DNA of 64,000 nucleotides, from positions 5,828,001 through 5,892,000 of the forward strand of contig OY783205.1 in assembly GCA_963678705.1 (NCBI GenBank), read 5' to 3'. The notes under the pieces were generated by a model, which saw nothing but the letters and a program-made list of their open reading frames with translations, was not told the DNA's origin and did no database searches. The position numbers and the translations under genes were made by a program. Numbering within the stretch: the first letter of the stretch is position 1; every line of letters starts with the position of its first letter. Positions 36,112-47,430 of the stretch are shown here, piece by piece. The DNA is from Panorpa germanica (taxonomy: Eukaryota; Arthropoda; Insecta; Mecoptera; Panorpidae).

Positions 36112-36500
36112 TGTTGCGAATTTAGGGGCGTAGGAACATATAAAATACATAGTTATGAAATATTAACCAGAAATAGCAAAAAAGGTTGCACACCTCTGGA
36201 TAGATCATCGCATCACATACCCATCACGGCCACATAAACAAAAAGCATGTTTATTTCGATTGTTTTAATGGTAATTGTTTTGTGAATAAAAGAGGTCTAT
36301 GAAAAGTGTGAATCCTTCGGATTATTTTAATTGTGGCTATTCATTAATTTTAAAAGTTAGAACGCGACTTAATAAAAAAATTAAAAAAATAATTACTCCG
36401 CTCGGTAATTAGAAAGAACCCCAGTCGCAGGCGTATTACGGCACATAAATAGAAGGCTAGCTGCTACGAACACAAGCCGTCGTCTAGTAAAATTGTAAAT
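36112..36500 (+). repeat. 3' LTR of the Gypsy-type element
   Basis: It starts TGTTGCGAATTTAGGGGC after the purine tract and runs into the second (TA)n block. It is about 28 bp longer near its end than the 5' LTR. Confidence 0.75.
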
Positions 36501-36504
36501 ATAT

Positions 36505-36508
<4 letters not shown>

Positions 36509-36560
<52 letters not shown>
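36509..36560. repeat. (TA)n microsatellite
   Basis: AT dinucleotide run after the 3' LTR, probably the other half of the block at 33125-33195. Confidence 0.95.
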
Positions 36561-36561
<1 letters not shown>

Positions 36562-37480
36562 CCTATCCCTCTTAAAATCATCATAGTTCTTTTAAGGATG
36601 TTAAAACCTTCAATATCTTTAATTCCTTTTTGAATACTATTACTCGTACAATTATACAGTTGCCCCTTTTCTAATTTACAGCACTTAGTTAAAAGAATCT
36701 GTGTGAGTGTCGTTATGCCACTTTTAGACGATGCTCTCCCACGATGTGCTTCGGATAAGGTTTCTTGAAATAATATTAAATTACTCTTTGGAACATCTAG
36801 ATCTAGTGATCGCGCCATTGTAGCCACTGCTAAACAAGTACTAGATTGGTTACACTGTGTCTTTGGATCCGATTCCCGGACCCGACCATATTTTACGAGG
36901 ACGATAAGTTAACAATGGATTTAACTGTTCAATTGGACTAGGTTGCTTAGTATCTTGCTGCGTCGTCTTCTTAATTCTCTGATTTTAAAGTAGTTTACTA
37001 AATTTAGTACAAACGTTGCATACGCAATATACACGGAAGAATTTCACTTTTCTCGGAGACTGTACCCAATATAAGTAAGCTTACTTAATATAAATGTTAT
37101 TTATACACAAATGTTTAGTGTTTTAAGAAAATATTAATCATATTAATTAATCTTTGTACCTTTATTATTAACTGGACAAAAAATGTAAAAAAGATCAAAA
37201 CTTCATATTTGTTCTTTCACTAAACATGAGTTTTTTTAATATGTAGAACCGTTCTCGAGATATACGTTAAAATGATAACTTTTGTATACATTGTAGACCT
37301 CCTCCAATGTGACCTGCCTTAAAGTATTGTTGCTATACTCGTGTTTATAAATGAAATATTCTTTGCAAAGGGAAAACAAAATGTAATTTATCCGCTGCAT
37401 GGAGTCGGAGTTTGTACATTGCTCTAGACTCCATCTCCTGCTCCACTGCTCCGACATTTACACGACTGACACTCCTAAAA
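36561..37480. repeat. Dispersed repeat shared with 61.5-63.0 kb
   Basis: Three blocks recur in the same order and orientation. CCCCTATCCCTC...ATCATCATAG at 36560 pairs with 61499; TTTTAAAGTAGTTTACTAAATT at 36985 pairs with 61847; CTGCCTTAAAGTATTGTT at 37313 pairs with 62851, and it continues to the CTGCTCCGACATTTACACGAC block. I see no coding motif and no ends, so the class is unknown. Confidence 0.7.
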
Positions 37481-37915
37481 AATGTGCTACGATATTTACG
37501 CTTCATCAACCATTAAATAATTTTAATATCAATTTTTCTTTCGCAAGTTCATTTTAATATTCTAAACAAATTATTTTGACTAATTTTAGTGCGCAAATTC
37601 CGAATATTTTACTTTCTGGAAATTTGATAATTTAGACCTCCATCTTGCAACAATTTTAAGGTAACGAAACAAAACGGTTTTATTGACATACCTCCTTAGT
37701 TATTGCATCTACATATACAGTTACAGCTTAAAATATATATAAATTTAATTTCTATCAACAATGTCACTAACTAAACACCTTTCTTTTATTACCCGATGGC
37801 TAACGTGTTAAGTCAAAGTTCCTGGCGTTTACTGCGAAGCTATCCGTTTGATATCATTACCTCACATTAACACAACGCTTTGTTTTTCTATTCTATCAAC
37901 AAATTACGCGAGTAG

Positions 37916-37918
37916 CCG
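37916..37918 (+). other. Candidate 3-nt micro-exon CCG (204-bp unit 1)
   Basis: Acceptor AAATTACGCGAGTAG, donor GTAAGTAAACC. The pyrimidine-rich TTTGTTTTTCTATTCTATC lies about 20 bases upstream. An earlier AG would give a 6-base exon. Confidence 0.42.
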
Positions 37919-38119
37919 GTAAGTAAACCAAAAAAACAATTTACTGTCGTTTTACTTTATTAATCCTACAGTTAAATTCCTGTTTTATTAACTGATGGCC
38001 AACATGTTATGTCTGAGCAATGTCTTTAGCGTTGACGGAAAAGCTATCCATTCAATATCATTACCTCACATTAACACAACGCTTTGTTTTTCTATTCCAT
38101 CAACAAATTACGCGAGTAG

Positions 38120-38122
38120 CCG
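38120..38122 (+). other. Candidate 3-nt micro-exon CCG (204-bp unit 2)
   Basis: Identical splice signals and triplet to unit 1. Confidence 0.42.
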
Positions 38123-38323
38123 GTAAGTAAACCAAAACGTTAATTTACTGTCGTTTTACTTTATTAGTTGTACAGTCAATGTCCTTTATTATCAACTGAT
38201 GGCTAACATGTTACGTCAAGTCAATGTTCTTGGCGTTGCTGGCGAAGCTATCCATTTGATATCATTACCTCACATTAACACAACGCTTTGTTTTTCTATT
38301 CTATCAAAAAATTACGAGAGTAG

Positions 38324-38326
38324 AGA
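38324..38326 (+). other. Candidate 3-nt micro-exon AGA (204-bp unit 3)
   Basis: Acceptor AATTACGAGAGTAG, donor GTAAGTAAACC. The triplet has changed from CCG to AGA while the donor is unchanged. It is the last site of the array seen in this window. Confidence 0.42.
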
Positions 38327-38440
38327 GTAAGTAAACCAAAAAGTCAATTTACTGTCGTTTTACTTTAAAAATCGTACAGTCACTTTATTTTTCTATTAAG
38401 TAATAACTAACATGTTATGTCAAGTCAATGTTTATGGGGT

Positions 38441-38870
38441 TTGAACCCATTTAAATAATATATGATTTGGCTTGAAGCTAATTGCTGCCTTCGGATTCGA
38501 TATCCTAGCCAGGGTTATACTTTCTGGGCTTGGTTGCAATCAAGTTAGGTACATATATAATCATACACCTATCAGGCAGCAGTGTAGTTTACATATATAA
38601 GCAAACGATACCACAAAAACTTTTAAAATAGAAAATGGTCTTCGGTGACATGACTCAGTATTAGAAATCAGCCTACGTTAAATAAATACGAGTGTATATT
38701 GTATTGCTTTTAAGGATTATGGGCAAAATTGGAAGATAAGCCTTTACAGCGGTATAAATCTATCAGTTATATAAAAAAGTGATGTAGGTAATTGAGTCAA
38801 TTGATATGCTAATTGCATCTTCGGACGTATTGAACAAAATATTCGGAATTGCCATTTTCAATATACAAGA
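38441..38870. other. Unassigned AT-rich DNA
   Basis: No gene or repeat recognised between the 204-bp repeats and the foldback transposon. Confidence 0.3.
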
Positions 38871-39229
38871 AAGTTTATTACGTCGGTGAAGTAAGCAGCG
38901 CGGTATAGCAGCGCGATGGAAACTAGTGGTGTGAATAACATAGCTGTCTACAGTCTCATAGAGAATATTCTAAATTGCTATTATACAGTTCAAATGCAAA
39001 CTAAGCCGTCATTATTGTTACTATTGACATAAATACAAAATGTAATAATAGAAAATAAACATTTGCAATCATATATTAGACTAAGGAATAATAAACGTCT
39101 ATACAAAAATAGAATTATTTTAACGAATATGCAAACATTAGAATAAGTAACTTCTCATCTTTATTTTTATAAAACACGTTAAGAGTGTTTACTTTAAATA
39201 ACTATATTTTGAATTCAAAACAATATAAT

Positions 39230-41265
39230 AAATTCGGAATTACAGGTATTTGAATAGTGTTGTATTTCATACGCACATGTAAACATGCTGATATAAAAAC
39301 TGAAAGAAAAGAAATTATACATCTTTATTTTTTAATAAAATTAAACGTGTGTATAGTATACACTATACATAACAATAATTTAAATTCAAAACCTTGAGAA
39401 AATAAATAAGATTCGGAAGTACAGGTTTTTGAAAAGTGTTATATTTCATACACTCAGATAAACATGGTGATATAAAAACTCAAAAAAAAGAAATTATACA
39501 TCTTTATTTTTTAATAAAATTAAACGTGTGTATAGTATACACTATACATAACAATAATTTAAATTCAAAACCTTGAGAAAATAAATTAGATTCGGAAGTA
39601 CAGGTCTTTGAAAAGTGTTATATTTCATACACTCAGATAAACATGGTGATATAAAAACTCAAAAAAAAGAAATTATACATCTTTATTTTTTAATAAAATT
39701 AAATGTGTGTATAGTATATACATAACTATAATTTAAATTCAAAACCTGAGAAAATAAATTAAATTCGGAAGTACAGGTCTTTGAAAAGTGTTATATTTCA
39801 TACGCACAGATAAACATGGTGATATAAAAACTCAAAAAAAAAAAATTATACATCTTTATTTTTTAATAAAATTAAACGTGTGTATAGTATACACTATACA
39901 TAACAATAATTTAAATTCAAAACCTTGAGAAAATAAATTAGATTCGGAAGTACAGGTCTTTGAAAAGTGTTATATTTCATACACTCAGATAAACATGGTG
40001 ATATAAAAACTCAAAAAAAAGAAATTATACATCTTTATTTTTTAATAAAATTAAACGTGTGTATAGTATACACTATACATAACTATAATTTAAATTCAAA
40101 ACCTGAGAAAATAAATTAGATTCGGAGGTACAGGTCTTTGAAAAGTGTTATATTTCATACACTCAGATAAACATGGTGATATAAAAACTCAAAGAAAAAG
40201 AAATTTTACATCTTTATTTTTTAATAAAATTAAACGTGTGTATAGTATACACTATACATAACTATAATTTAAATTTAAAACTTGAAAAAATAAATTAGAT
40301 TCGGAGGTACAGGTCTTTGAAAAGTGTTATATTTCATACACTCAGATGAACATGGTGATATAAAAACTCAAAAAAAAGAAATTATACATCTTTATTTTTT
40401 AATAAAATTAAACGTGTGTATAGTATACACTATACATAACTATAATTTAAATTCAAAACATTAAGATAATAAATTAGATTCGGAAGTACAGGTATTTGAA
40501 AAGTGTTATATTTCATACACTCAGATAAACATGGTGATATAAAAACTCAAAAAAAAGAAATTATACATCCTTATTTTTTAATAAAATTAAACGTGTGTAT
40601 AGTATACACTATACATAACAATAATTTAAATTCAAAACCTTGAGAAAATAATTTAGATTCGGAAGTACAGGTCTTTGAAAAGTGTTATATTTCATACACT
40701 CAGATAAACATGATGATATAAAAACTGAAAAAAAAAAAATTATACATCTTTATTTTTTAATAAAATTAAACGTGTGTATAGTATACACTATACATAACAC
40801 TAATTTAAATTCAAAACCTTGAGAAAATAAATTAGATTTGGAAGTACAGGTCTTTGAAAAGTGTTATATTTCATACACTCAGATAAACATGGTGATATAA
40901 AGCGCATGTAATCAAAGATAGCAGCGCGAAGATAAACTCAAAAAAAAGGAATTATACATCTTTATTTTTTAATAAAATTAAACGGTGTATAGTATACACT
41001 ATACATAACAATAATTTAAATTCAAAACCTTGAGAAAATAAATTAGATTCGGAAGTACAGGTCTTTGAAATGTGTTATATTTCATACACTCAGATAAACA
41101 TGGTGATATAAAAACTCAAAAAAAAGAAATTATACATCTTTATTTTTTAATAATATTTAACATGTGTATTATCCATTACTATATTTTTAATTCAAAACAA
41201 TTTAAAAATATTATAGATTCGGTAGTACATGTTAATGTAAAAAGAAATAGTTTATTTTATTGTGA
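39230..41265 (+). repeat. About 180-bp tandem array, left arm (about 11 units)
   Basis: Units contain TTCGGAAGTACAGGTCTTTG, CACTCAGATAAACATGGTGA and TATAGTATACACTATACAT, the last a near-palindrome with one mismatch. Units differ by single bases and small indels. The unit near 40900 carries an extra insertion of about 35 bp including AGCAGCGCG, like text at the element tip. Open frames here are meaningless. Confidence 0.9.
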
Positions 41266-41543
41266 ATAATTTTTAATATGCTGGTAACATCTAGTATTTT
41301 AAATTATGTCACAATAATGCTCACAGATGACACTGTTAGAGAAGATATTTTTCTGTATAATAAGAGAAATACGTTCATGAATTTGGGGATTTCCTGTTCA
41401 TATTGCCGCCAAGCTGTCTGTCATAATTTGTCATTAACGCTTAATATTACTGTGTAAATTAAATTATTGGGTGATTTGTGCTGAAGCACTTTGAAACTGT
41501 AAGTATTTTTATTTCGTTATACTAACTGTTGTTATATGTATAC

Positions 41544-41549
<6 letters not shown>

Positions 41550-41600
<51 letters not shown>
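41550..41600. repeat. (TA)n microsatellite in the foldback core
   Basis: About 50 bp of AT dinucleotide. The right arm has no counterpart at the mirror position. Confidence 0.9.
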
Positions 41601-41603
<3 letters not shown>

Positions 41604-42114
41604 TTTTATTTTTATTAACATGATATCGAAATAATCTTTTCTTTTAATTACTTCTAATAATATTATATTCTATAACAGTAAAATTCTATTATTACATCTA
41701 TTTATTAAAGAACAATGATTAATCAACAACATAATGAATCAAGAAATTACTAACATCAATCCATTAACTATTGCCAATTTTTGGGCTGCGCTGATTATTA
41801 CTATAGAAATTATAAAAATTTTAGAAACGATATTTATGTTTGATGAAATATTGTTTATTAATACTTATTACTATGTTTATTATTACACTACTGTTATAAT
41901 ATAATACATACATTTCTTGAGAAGACGTTTTCAAATAGATTTTCTAAGGAGTAAACTACAACTATGATATTATTTATTTCAGTCACTTCAATTAGATCAG
42001 CAATAAGTAGTGTAGCAGAACACAATAAAATAAAACGTAATACAACTTACAATACAAGTAATACAAGTAAATGAAATAAACAATGCATAGTATTGAAAAT
42101 AATTTTATTTAATT

Positions 42115-42357
42115 ATAGAAGAACATATAACAGTATTAGACATACGTAACGTATTTAAAGAAAACAGTGGACAATTAAAGGAAACATTATCTGAAAGGTA
42201 AATATTATAAAGTTATATCTTACTGAAACCTAACTGAAATTTTAATAATATTTTTATTCTAAATTGAAGGTATTACCATGATGGCAGGACGGATCGGCTA
42301 CATTGGAACTTAAGAGGGATTAATGCAGTAGAAGCATTAGTTAAAGCAAAGCTATAA
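42115..42357 (+). pseudogene. Two-exon protein remnant in the foldback core
   Basis: A + strand frame from about 42118 (EEHITVLDIRNVFKENSG...) reaches CTGAAAG followed by GTAAAT at 42199. A second piece after TTCTAAATTGAAG at about 42269 continues in frame (YYHDGRTDRLHWNLRG... to a TAA at 42355). The join gives a continuous C-terminus of about 60 residues, so this looks like a spliced end of a gene whose start is missing. I do not recognise the family; a lost transposase or captured host gene are both possible. Confidence 0.4.
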
Positions 42358-43075
42358 TCATCTTTTCTTACTTCAATTTGTATAAAACGTATAATAATCC
42401 TTTCCTTTTGGCTGACTTTTGTTAATGAAATTTTTGTTTATCATATTAAAGTTTAGTTTTTTCTTTATACTAAAAATTTCATATGTAAGTAATTTCACTT
42501 TCATTTAAATTTCCAAATTTATAAATTCCTTTGCTAATTTATCTGCAATTTAGTTTCCTCTTATTGTGTATCTTAATACACAATGTCTTTATATCCACAT
42601 TTATTTTATGGTATAATTTTTGTAAATTAAATTGAAATAAAACTTAATTCAACATGTCAATATATTATTATTTCACTTGTGGTCATTGGAATATTTTGTA
42701 AAACACATAAAGAATCTGTTATTATTATAATTTCATTTGTATTTAATTATCTTTCCAATGCATTTAATATTGCTAATTTTTTACCAGTATAGGAACATAC
42801 CTTGATATTTAATTTAAATTTAGCATACAAATAATTTATTTGACCTTATATATAGCTTATTTTGCTTTAGTTTTTTTCTAAATCAATGGCAAAAAAGTAC
42901 AGCTTGAGATTTTTCTACTGAAATTGAACTTTATATGAAAAATTATTTGTTGTTATATGTAATATTATTATACGAGTTAAATATTTCAATTTAAAAATGG
43001 AATTAAAATTTGAAATGAAATTCATTTTATACAAAAAAGACTGTGGTCGTTTGCGACGGAGGTCAGTGCTAGTAC

Positions 43076-43215
43076 TATTTAAAACAATACAGATAACAAT
43101 AAGAGATATCACAATCGACAGCTTGATTTTGATCCTCTCTTCCCTTTTGCTTCTGGTGATACTGATTCATGCAGTGGATCTGTGTAGAAAAGGTTCCAGC
43201 AACTGGTACTGCATT
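43076..43215 (-). pseudogene. Unknown protein fragment, foldback core copy
   Basis: The minus strand reads FYTDPLHESVSPEAKGKRG. The same peptide with two changes is encoded on the + strand at 50636-50760, and DNA similarity extends about 130 bp. Conservation of the protein frame suggests a once-coding sequence of the transposon. Family not recognised. Confidence 0.5.
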
Positions 43216-43278
43216 CCTCTTTTATTCTATACTGGTAGAATATTAAGTTGATCTATTTCTTCAGAATATTATTTGTTG

Positions 43279-43279
<1 letters not shown>

Positions 43280-43352
<73 letters not shown>
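43280..43352. repeat. (TA)n microsatellite
   Basis: About 72 bp of AT dinucleotide in the foldback core. It creates false IYIYIY frames on both strands. Confidence 0.95.
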
Positions 43353-43355
<3 letters not shown>

Positions 43356-43649
43356 CACCTTTTTGCAATAGCAGCATATATTAAATTTATATTACTAAGC
43401 AGTAAAGTTTTACAATTCTTTAATGTGTTCTGCAACTCTTTTGAACAATATCAGTTATTGTTGATCTAATTGAAGTGACTAAAATAAATAGTATCATAGT
43501 TGTAATTTACTCGTTAGTTAATCTATTTGTAAACGTCTTTTCAAGAAATGCATGTATTATATTATAACAGTAGTGTAATAAATAATAAACAATATTTCAT
43601 GATACATAAACAAATAAATGTTGCAGCTATACCAAGCGGGCAGGTGAGT

Positions 43650-43914
43650 TTTTATATCACCATGTTTATGTGTGCGTATGAAATATAACACTTTTCAAAG
43701 ACCTGTACTTCTGAATTTAATTTATTTTCTCAAGGTTTTGAATTTAAATTATAGTTATGTATAGTGTATACTATACACACGTTTAATTTTATTAAAAAAT
43801 AAAGATGTATAATTTCTTTTTTTTTGAGTTTTTATATCACCATCACATGTTTATCTGAGTGTATAAAATATAACACTTTTCAAAAACCTGTACTTCCGAA
43901 TCTAATTTATTTTC
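43650..43914 (-). repeat. About 180-bp tandem array, right arm, part left of Copia copy 2
   Basis: About one and a half units in reverse orientation to the left arm. The array is cut by the Copia insertion and resumes at 48354. Confidence 0.85.
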
Positions 43915-44123
43915 TGTTATATTTAGCAGAGATAAACTATTAATTTATATTAATCAGGTTTATTATATTTAATTAGATGTACACATGCGTTATGATGTCA
44001 CAGAGTATAGAATACATAGTAGGACGGTATTACAGAGTACAGTATTACCTACAGTATTACCGAGTGTAAAAAGAAAGATAGAATAGTGTCAAACCCTAGA
44101 GGGCGCTAAATTTAAATCCAACA
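43915..44123 (-). repeat. 3' LTR of Copia copy 2
   Basis: 209 bp, adjacent to the purine tract (read as CTCCCTCT on the + strand) at 44124-44131. Confidence 0.95.
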
Positions 44124-46999
44124 CTCCCTCTAAATTTAGACATTCTAACAACAAATTATAATTAATTGAGTGTCAAAAAAACATGAAAATATTAATCAAG
44201 TTATACTACAAGATATTCTAACATATCACTTAACAAAAGAGTTGTAGTTAAACATACCAAGTTTAGATCTTAAGAATTGGAATTTATCTTTTGACAATGC
44301 TTTAGTTAATATATCTGCATATTGATCAGCAGTGCTTACAGATTTAAGATCTATAATCTTTTGAGAATATTTTTCTTTTATGAAGTGATACTTGATATCA
44401 ATATGTTTACATCTTTTATGAAAATTTATATTCTTGATTACACTGATGGCACTTTGATTGTCCAAATGTAAACACATAGTTTCTTGTTTATATTCACCAA
44501 TATCACATAAAACTTGCTTTATCCACATAGCTTCTTTTGTTGCAGCACAGGCTGCCATAAATTCAGCTTCTGTTGTTGACAAAGCAACCGTCTGTTGGCG
44601 TTGGCTAGACGATGTCACAGCAGCACCATTCTTTATGAAGACGTAGCCAGTAACTGAGCGTCTTGTATCAATATCGTTTGCATAATCAGCATCACTATAA
44701 CCAGTAACAGCTGGTGGCTCTGATGTTGATGAGTAGTTCAGGCCATAATCTTTAGTATCCTTCAGGTACTTGAAGATCTTCGTGACAGCATTCCAGTGTG
44801 ATTTGTTATAGCAACTTAAAAATCGACTCACCAGACTTACGGCAAACATAATTTCTAGTCGACTGACTGTAGCCAGATGCATAAGAGAACCTACAGCTTC
44901 TCTATAAGGATAGTTTTTCTCTGGTTTTCCATCTTCCTTTTGCAGCTTGACATGGGGGTCCACTGGAACAGTGTTCGGGTTAGCATCAGTCATGTTAAAC
45001 TTCTCTAACAGTTGTTCAACATACTTGGTTTGATGTATAAAAATACCGTTGCTAAATATCTCAATTTGCATGCCCACAAAATTACTTGGTGTGTTCAATA
45101 TTTTTACTTGCAGCACAGATTGTAGTTCTTTGGTTATTTCTTTCAGAGTGGATTCAGTTTTAGAAAATAGTAGGCCATCATCCACATACAGACAAAGATA
45201 ACATTTCTCATTATTGACATGACCAACATACACACATTGATCAGCTTTGCTGTTGATGAAGCCAAATTTCTTTAATATTGAGTCAAATTTCTTATTCCAG
45301 CTTCTGGGGGCTTGCTTTAAACCATACAGCGACTTGTTGAGCTTGCATACCATGTTGTTTTCACAGGATAGACCTTCAGGCGGAGTCATAAATATAGTCT
45401 CTTCAAGATCACCATATAAAAATGCAGTTTTTACATCAAGTTGTACGATTTTAAGTTTATTTTGAACAACCATGGAAAGTAATAAACGTATTGAATCATA
45501 CCTTACCGTCGGAGCGAAGGTTTCTGTGTAGTCAATACCTGCGGTTTGTGCAAATCCCTTAGCATAAAGTCTCGATTTGAACCGTGGACCCGTTGACTCT
45601 TCTTTTATTCGGAACACCCATTTACTGCTGATCACTTTGGCATTTAAAGGTTTTTCTATCAATGTCCAGGTTTCATTTTTCTTATGAGCATCAAGTTTTT
45701 CATTGATTGACTTTATCCATTCATTTTTATTTGTTGAATGTACTGCTTCTTCATATGTTACAGGAACACAGGATGAGAATAAACACAGATGAGTATGTTC
45801 TTCAGTACATGGACAGTTGAAATTCTTATTTTTTGTTTTATTTCTTGGTCTCAATGTCACATTACTGACAGGAGGAGAATCAATACTGGTGTTAGGTAAG
45901 TATTCACTGTCGGACGTTGACCTGTTTCCTTTCTCTGTCTCATATGAACTTTCTGAACTTTGTGTCATTGTCAATCAAGCTGTCCTCTTTCGTTTTTGCT
46001 TTTTCTCTTACATCTTCTTTATTTGTATTTATTTTGTCATTTTCAGTGTCTGTCTCATACAATTCTACCGAAACAAAGTCTTTTTTCACTGAGGATTCAA
46101 GAAATGTAGCATCTCTGCTCTTTATTACCTTTTTAGTATTTGGTAATGTGAATCTGTATCCTTTTGTATGGTCGCAGTATCCGATGAAGATCATTATGTG
46201 AGCCTTTGGATCCCATTTTCTGCGTTTTTCTTTAGGTAGATGAACCATTGCCTCGCAGCCAAATATACGCATATGATTAACATTTGGTTTGCGTCCAGAC
46301 CACATTTCCATAGGAGTCTTGAAATCTGAGGATCTGGTTGGGGAACGATTGATTATGTAGGCAGCAGTGTGTATTGCATCTGCCCAATACAACTTCGGCA
46401 GACCAGCGTTGAGTAGCATGCACTTCGCTTTTTCAACCAGTGTCCGATTCATGCGTTCCGCAGTCCCATTCTGTTCAGGCGTGTATGGTGTGGTGGTTTG
46501 ATGGATGATTCCGGCACCTTTCAGGTAATCAGAGAAGGCTTTGTTATCGTATTCAAGTCCGTTGTCTGTACGAAGAACCATTATACGAGCATCCAATTGA
46601 TTTTCAACTTCTTGCTTTAATTCTTTGAATTTACTGAGCACTTCAGACTTGTTGTGAAGAAAGTATACTGAAATCTTCTTGGAATATTCATCTAGGAAGG
46701 TTAAAAAATATCTGCTCCCACCGAGAGACTGGGTTTCCATTGGTCCACATACGTCAGAATGAACCAGTTCTAGGTGTTTGGTGACTCTTAATCCATCACT
46801 TTTAAAAGGTAACCGTGTCTGCTTTCCTTCTTTACAGGTTATGCATTTCAGATTTTCTGTTTTTCCTGAGAAAGTTAAATGCTCTGTGTTATCAGACAAT
46901 TTTTTCAAAGTTTGGAAATTAAGATGTCCCATCCTCTGGTGCCAGCAAAAAGCATCTTTTTCATGTTCAACACTGGACATGTGCGCAAGGCTTTCAGAC

Positions 47000-47112
47000 C
47001 GTGTTCGAATCAACTACGCTCTGCTACCATTTTTGAGATCGGGTTCGAACACGATACCATGGGCGTTGTGGGCTACCTTGCTAGGCACTGCACCACCTCG
47101 GACGCTTCCAGG
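47000..47112 (-). mobile_element. tRNA-like SINE insertion in Copia copy 2 (first)
   Basis: About 113 bp absent from copy 1. On the minus strand it has GGTGGTGCAGTGCCTAGCA (A-box-like) and GTGTTCGAACCCGA (B-box-like), the layout of a tRNA-derived SINE head. Confidence 0.6.
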
Positions 47113-47212
47113 CATGTTCAGCCGGTACATGTTATTTACAATGCTTGTAGTTGTTATTATTTGATTCTTACTGTTTATGATCAAACAGCCTGAGACATCA
47201 AATTTCACTTGA

Positions 47213-47430
47213 TAACAACCAAATAAACCAGAAAATATATAACTCTGATCCGGAGATCGAACCTGAGGACATAGTATCAATACTCGGTGCCCCTATTGTG
47301 TCGTCCCAAATTATATATTTTTATTTATTTTACTTTTTACCAAACCCAGAAAATATATTTCTGGCCCGGGAATCGAACGCGGGACCACAGTAGTCCGAGT
47401 CAAGCATTATTGCTCTCGAACTATACTGTG
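47213..47430 (-). mobile_element. tRNA-like SINE insertion in Copia copy 2 (second)
   Basis: Sequence absent from copy 1. On the minus strand GGTCCCGCGTTCGATTCCCG (B-box-like) is followed by CAGAAATATATTTTCTGG, and a similar GATCTCCGGATCAGAG...TATATTTTCTGG block recurs, so it may be two related SINE heads in tandem. Confidence 0.5.

Larger units (their letters stand above)
33196..36500 (+). mobile_element. Broken Gypsy-type LTR element inside a TA microsatellite
   Basis: Two LTRs (33196-33556 and 36112 to about 36500) enclose a gag-like region and an integrase region. A primer-binding-like TTTGGTGTCAGATGTGGG follows the 5' LTR, and the purine tract AAAGAGGGGGAAAG precedes the 3' LTR. The outer flanks are both (TA)n, consistent with the preference of some Gypsy elements for ATAT targets. 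The LTRs differ in several places, so it is older than the Copia copies. It is heavily broken; the only pol part I recognise is integrase. Confidence 0.8.
2710..38326 (+). other. Candidate array of single-codon micro-exons
   Basis: On the + strand about 26 sites have a canonical 3' splice site, exactly three bases, and a canonical 5' splice site; six others have 6, 9, 12 or 18 bases. Fifteen of the 3-base sites have the exact donor GTAAGT. The triplets total about 60% G+C in a background of about one third, and none is a stop. The sequences around different sites are not alike except in local duplications, so this is not one dispersed repeat. The spacers (tens of bases to several kb) hold AT-rich DNA and inserted transposons, and I see no ordinary exon in them. 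Seen: the splice-signal geometry. Inferred: one long gene whose other exons lie outside the window. I do not recognise the gene. Confidence 0.5.
37740..38440 (+). repeat. 204-bp tandem repeat, three units, each with a micro-exon site
   Basis: Three units, with a partial fourth, share TGATGGCTAACATGTTA, ATATCATTACCTCACATTAA, CACAACGCTTTGTTTTTCTA and then a splice-like AG-NNN-GTAAGTAAACC. The three sites start at 37916, 38120 and 38324, exactly 204 bases apart. The triplets are CCG, CCG and AGA. The partial fourth unit ends before the splice-like part. Confidence 0.85.

Noticed and set aside
37672-37682. AAG|GTAACG zero-length splice point
   Set aside because: Weak acceptor tract; isolated juxtapositions like this (also at 1643 and 2633) are expected by chance.
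39230-41265. CRISPR-like regular repeat array
   Set aside because: Units are about 180 bp, contiguous, without spacers, and form arms of a eukaryotic transposon.
47000-47430. tRNA genes
   Set aside because: B-box-like motifs are present, but the cloverleaf is poor and the sequences are inserts in a retrotransposon; SINE heads fit better.
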